A stretch of DNA of 64,000 nt from Taibaiella lutea (GTDB lineage Bacteria > Bacteroidota > Bacteroidia > Chitinophagales > Chitinophagaceae), in assembly GCF_008629695.1 (NCBI RefSeq), contig NZ_VWSH01000001.1:1614573-1678572 (forward strand), given 5' to 3'. A program made the translations under genes and the position numbers. Position 1 is the first letter of the stretch. Each line of letters starts with the position of its first letter. The notes under the pieces were generated by a model. The model did no database searches and had not been told where the DNA came from. It was given only the letters and a program-made list of their open reading frames with translations. Shown piece by piece: positions 63,043-64,000 of the stretch.

Positions 63043-63077
63043 AATGTGGCAATTACAAAAAATGTAATTGCCACATT
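63043..63077 (-). terminator. Hairpin after the partial T9SS gene
   Basis: A perfect 15-bp stem (63043-63057 with 63063-63077) with a 5-A loop lies 8 bp after the stop at 63085. The T-run is absent. Confidence 0.75.
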
Positions 63078-63084
63078 AAAATCA

Positions 63085-64000
63085 TTATTTTAGTATTTCA
63101 AGTTTTCTTGCAACAGTTCCTTTGTCTGTGTAAACCTCTATGGTATAAACACCGGATGCAATATTGGTTAAATTAACAACATGCTTGTCCTTAGAATCTG
63201 CTTTCGAACGGTAAACTACCTGACCAAGGATATTGTAGATTTCTATCTTCTCCATCTTAAGGTCGCCTTTGTTCAGAATTGTAGCCTGACCATTTGACGG
63301 GTTAGGGTAAACCGTAAGCTCATTGTTGCTTATATTCAGCTGGTGGATACCTACGATGTGGGCTCCGATGGTATCGTTTGCAAATCCGCAGGTACTGCTC
63401 AGGTGCAACACTACAATAAAGTCACCTACGCTGTCATATACGTGGGTTGGCGATGCTGCATAGCTGTGCAGAGAACCATCTCCGAAATCCCAGTCGTAAC
63501 CGATAACATTCTGAGGGTATACTGCCGTAAAGTGGAACTGTCTGTCACCATTATTGGCTACCTGAATACCCTGGATAGAAGGAAGTTCGCCCTGCATCAT
63601 TACCTGGATGGTATCCATTGAAATACAGCCTTCAGCATTGGTTACAAATACACTATAAGAACCTGCTGAGTTTACATCAATAGTCTGACCGGTCTGGCCT
63701 GTATTCCAGAAATATTCAATGCTGCCACCACCCGGATTCAATGTAAGCACAACACCGTTACAAACAGTGGTATCGTTACCCAAATGAACAACAGGGTTTT
63801 TACGTAGTAAAACATTTACAGTATCACTGCCAACACAGGTAAAGCTATTGGTAACTTTTACGTTATAGGTACCGCTTGTGTTTACAGCCCTAACCTGGCT
63901 TGTAGTAAGGTTATCCCAAAGGAATGAAGGCGTATTAGGCTGAACACCTGCATCCAATACAATAGAAGTACCGCCGTCAACGCACATATTAACATCCGGC
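63085..64000 (-). CDS. T9SS-secreted modular protein, C-terminal 304 residues (start beyond window)
   Basis: The frame is open to the window edge, so the gene starts outside. The visible residues hold two Ig-like repeats (MCVDGGTSIVLDAGVQPNTP, then VVHLGNDTTVCNGVVLTLNP), a PKD domain and a type A T9SS sorting domain. They are identical in protein to the C-terminus of the gene at 56630. DNA differs at about 19 of 900 positions, all of which I read as silent. It is probably a second large paralogue of the same modular type. Confidence 0.88.
   Translation of the reverse strand, partial: PDVNMCVDGGTSIVLDAGVQPNTPSFLWDNLTTSQVRAVNTSGTYNVKVTNSFTCVGSDTVNVLLRKNPVVHLGNDTTVCNGVVLTLNPGGGSIEYFWNTGQTGQTIDVNSAGSYSVFVTNAEGCISMDTIQVMMQGELPSIQGIQVANNGDRQFHFTAVYPQNVIGYDWDFGDGSLHSYAASPTHVYDSVGDFIVVLHLSSTCGFANDTIGAHIVGIHQLNISNNELTVYPNPSNGQATILNKGDLKMEKIEIYNILGQVVYRSKADSKDKHVVNLTNIASGVYTIEVYTDKGTVARKLEILK

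Noticed and set aside
56630..64000. Insertion sequence or transposon explaining the duplicated 900-bp block
   Set aside because: No transposase and no terminal repeats flank the copies. The DNA has diverged silently, so simple recent transposition does not fit.

Overview
The window comes from a member of the Bacteroidota, most likely a Chitinophagaceae-like bacterium. Four things point there: many promoter-like boxes of the Bacteroidota form TAnnTTTG, several secreted proteins with type IX secretion (T9SS) C-terminal signals, an ECF sigma/FecR/STN-domain regulatory unit, and the long Bacteroidota form of IspG. The species cannot be named from the sequence. Genes are close-packed, convergent pairs are often separated by strong bidirectional hairpins, and TTG starts are common.

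Layout. 1-8.9 kb: a TonB-dependent receptor cut by the window edge, MurB, a DUF4288 protein, then a leftward ECF sigma / FecR / STN-domain / surface-repeat operon. 9-14 kb: MscL, a geranylgeranylglyceryl phosphate synthase homologue, a TPR protein, a 31-residue basic ribosomal-type protein and RNase G. 14-24.6 kb: an LTA-synthase-like enzyme divergent from a PAP2 phosphatase, an SdpI/SdpR pair with a clear palindromic operator, TrhO, a TPR lipoprotein, WaaA and small envelope genes. 24.7-35.1 kb: two T9SS cargo proteins, IspG, dipeptide epimerase, a kinase-RapZ fusion, SixA and LpxH.

35.3-41.3 kb looks accessory. A tRNA-Ser(GGA) is followed by three mosaic tail-fibre-like paralogues that share an almost identical promoter region, a small secreted protein, a DUF6261-like protein, and a noncoding array of nine alternating 41-bp hairpin units. 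41.3-54.9 kb returns to core metabolism: MetF and the C-terminal part of split MetH, GlmM, Asd, a PduO-type cobalamin adenosyltransferase, a LolD/MacB-like ATPase and IspE. 54.9-64 kb is a leftward cluster of four large T9SS-secreted modular proteins (GEVED, Ig-like, PKD and type A sorting domains). Two of them are identical in protein over their last 300 residues but differ in DNA only at silent sites.

Pathways represented: peptidoglycan (MurB, GlmM, epimerase), lipopolysaccharide (LpxH, WaaA), isoprenoids by the MEP route (IspG, IspE), one-carbon/B12/methionine (MetF, MetH, adenosyltransferase, Asd), and T9SS surface display. The most unusual items are the STN/surface-repeat protein in the place where a TonB receptor is expected, the tail-fibre-like mosaic beside tRNA-Ser, the hairpin array, the kinase-RapZ fusion, an in-frame repeat peptide inside MetH, and the apparently non-AUG start of waaA.
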